Below are positions 6,518 to 7,301 of a DNA stretch of 7,301 nt, piece after piece; position 1 is the stretch's first letter; every line of letters starts with the position of its first letter. Source of the stretch: Gemmatimonadaceae bacterium (GTDB lineage Bacteria > Gemmatimonadota > Gemmatimonadetes > Gemmatimonadales > Gemmatimonadaceae); assembly GCA_019689955.1 (NCBI GenBank), contig JADGGM010000144.1, positions 1 to 7,301 of the forward strand. Direction: 5' to 3'. The position numbers and the translations under genes were made by a program. Under the pieces are notes generated by a model that was not told where the DNA came from, did no database searches, and saw nothing but the letters and a program-made list of their open reading frames with translations.

Positions 6518-7301
6518 AGGGCGAACTGCTCCAGGAAGCGCATGTCGGAATCGTAGAGCAGGCGGATGTCGGGGATGCCGTAGCGCAGGAGCGCGATGCG
6601 CCCCGGCCCCATCCCGAACGCCCACCCGGTGTACCGCTCGCTGTCGACCCCCGCGGCCTCGAGCACCGCGGGGTGGATCATCCCCGAGCCGAGGATCTCC
6701 ATCCACCCGCTCCCCTTGCACGCCGGGCACCCCGTGCCGCCGCAGATGCGGCACTCCACGTCCATCTCCGCCGACGGCTCGGTGAACGGGAAGTAGCTCG
6801 GCCGGAACCGCGTGCGCGTCTTCCCGAAGAAGCGGTTGGCGAAGTGCGTGAGCGTGGCCTTGAGGTCGACGAAGCTGATCCCTTCGTCGACCGCCATCCC
6901 TTCGATCTGCGCGAACACCGGCGCGTGCGATGCGTCGAAGAAGTCGCGACGATAGGCGTTCCCCGGCGCGAGGATGCGGATCGGCGGCGGGTACGACTGC
7001 AGCGTGCGCACCTGCACGGGGGAGGTGTGCGTGCGCAGCAGCGCTCCACCACCGGACTCGAGGTAGAGCGTGTCGTGCATGTCCATCGCCGGGTGGTCCG
7101 GGGGGAAGTTGAGCGCGCCGAAGTTGTACCACTCGTGCTCGGCCTCGGGCCCCGTGGCCACGGTGAACCCCATCTCGCGGAAGATCTCCTCGACCTCTTC
7201 GATCACGAGGGTGACCGGGTGCTTGGCGCCGCACCATTGGTGGCGCGCGGGCATCGTCGCGTCGAGCTGCGGCGCCGGGGGGGCGGCGGCGGCGAGCTCG
7301 G
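6514..7301 (-). CDS. pheS: Phenylalanyl-tRNA synthetase alpha subunit (3' part, cut by window edge)
   Basis: This is the catalytic alpha subunit of the cytoplasmic (alpha-beta)2 enzyme that charges tRNA-Phe with phenylalanine. The frame stays open to the right edge. 261 residues are visible and about 80 N-terminal residues (the tRNA-binding coiled-coil arm of the family) lie outside. The ATG at 7254 is internal: the codons before it read LDAT, matching the family's LD-x-T/S-x-P-x-R segment. Class II synthetase motifs are clear: [21 protein letters not shown] (motif 2 region), [14 protein letters not shown], and [18 protein letters not shown] (motif 3). A four-cysteine motif, C-x2-C-x4-C-x2-C (codons at 6753, 6744, 6729 and 6720), sits just after EPSAEMDVE; it is also present in Bacillus PheS and absent from E. 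coli PheS. The stop TGA overlaps the pheT start by 4 bases (ATGA), so the two subunits are probably translationally coupled. Confidence 0.97.
   Translation of the reverse strand, partial: ELAAAAPPAPQLDATMPARHQWCGAKHPVTLVIEEVEEIFREMGFTVATGPEAEHEWYNFGALNFPPDHPAMDMHDTLYLESGGGALLRTHTSPVQVRTLQSYPPPIRILAPGNAYRRDFFDASHAPVFAQIEGMAVDEGISFVDLKATLTHFANRFFGKTRTRFRPSYFPFTEPSAEMDVECRICGGTGCPACKGSGWMEILGSGMIHPAVLEAAGVDSERYTGWAFGMGPGRIALLRYGIPDIRLLYDSDMRFLEQFAL

Noticed and set aside
4580..6556. A 658-codon open frame on the plus strand opposite pheT
   Set aside because: It is Arg/His/Ala-rich, without domain motifs, and lies wholly antisense to the well-supported pheT. It is a GC-bias shadow.
6518..7237. 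A PheT fusion: the pheT frame is open upstream to 7237
   Set aside because: The extension is a shadow of pheS in another frame. The ATG at 6517 gives the normal PheT N-terminus and overlaps the pheS stop.
7252..7254. ATG at 7254 as the start of a short PheS
   Set aside because: Codons upstream to the window edge keep the frame open and match the conserved LD-x-T-x-P-x-R segment, so the ATG is internal and the gene is cut by the window.

Overview
The window is a compact stretch of bacterial housekeeping genes, very GC-rich (roughly 70% by eye). Every supported gene lies on the minus strand, so transcription runs from the high coordinates to position 1. In that order the genes are: pheS (3' part, cut by the right edge), pheT, a short coiled-coil gene, zapA, a 243-base noncoding gap, rny (RNase Y), folD, and xseA (5' part, cut by the left edge). 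GTG and TTG starts and ATGA stop/start overlaps are used. The presence of RNase Y, the order pheST / coiled coil / zapA / rny / folD / xseA and the base composition fit a member of the Gemmatimonadota or a related high-GC phylum. That placement is an inference from synteny and composition, with no marker gene behind it.

Right block (3410-7301): the two subunits of phenylalanyl-tRNA synthetase are followed by two division-type small proteins. pheS and pheT overlap by 4 bases, pheT and the coiled-coil gene by 23, and the coiled-coil gene and zapA by 4. They therefore look like one translationally coupled unit that ends at a terminator-like hairpin just after zapA.

Middle gap (3167-3409): this is the only sizeable noncoding stretch. 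It holds the hairpin after zapA, a possible weak promoter overlapping that hairpin, a self-complementary stretch of about 120 nt that could be a small RNA or a structured leader, and a strong short hairpin directly before the rny ribosome binding site. In several bacteria 6S RNA lies next to zapA, so a diverged 6S RNA is a reasonable hypothesis here, but the fold I can draw is not a classic 6S fold.

Left block (1-3166): RNase Y (RNA decay), FolD (one-carbon folate metabolism) and exonuclease VII large subunit (DNA repair) overlap each other by 11 and 4 bases and are probably co-transcribed. Apart from the shared operon, the sequence shows no functional link among them.

I found no mobile element, CRISPR array, tRNA or rRNA gene, and no plus-strand gene that I believe. 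No clearly new system is visible. The parts most worth a second look are the noncoding gap before rny and the unrecognised coiled-coil gene coupled to zapA.
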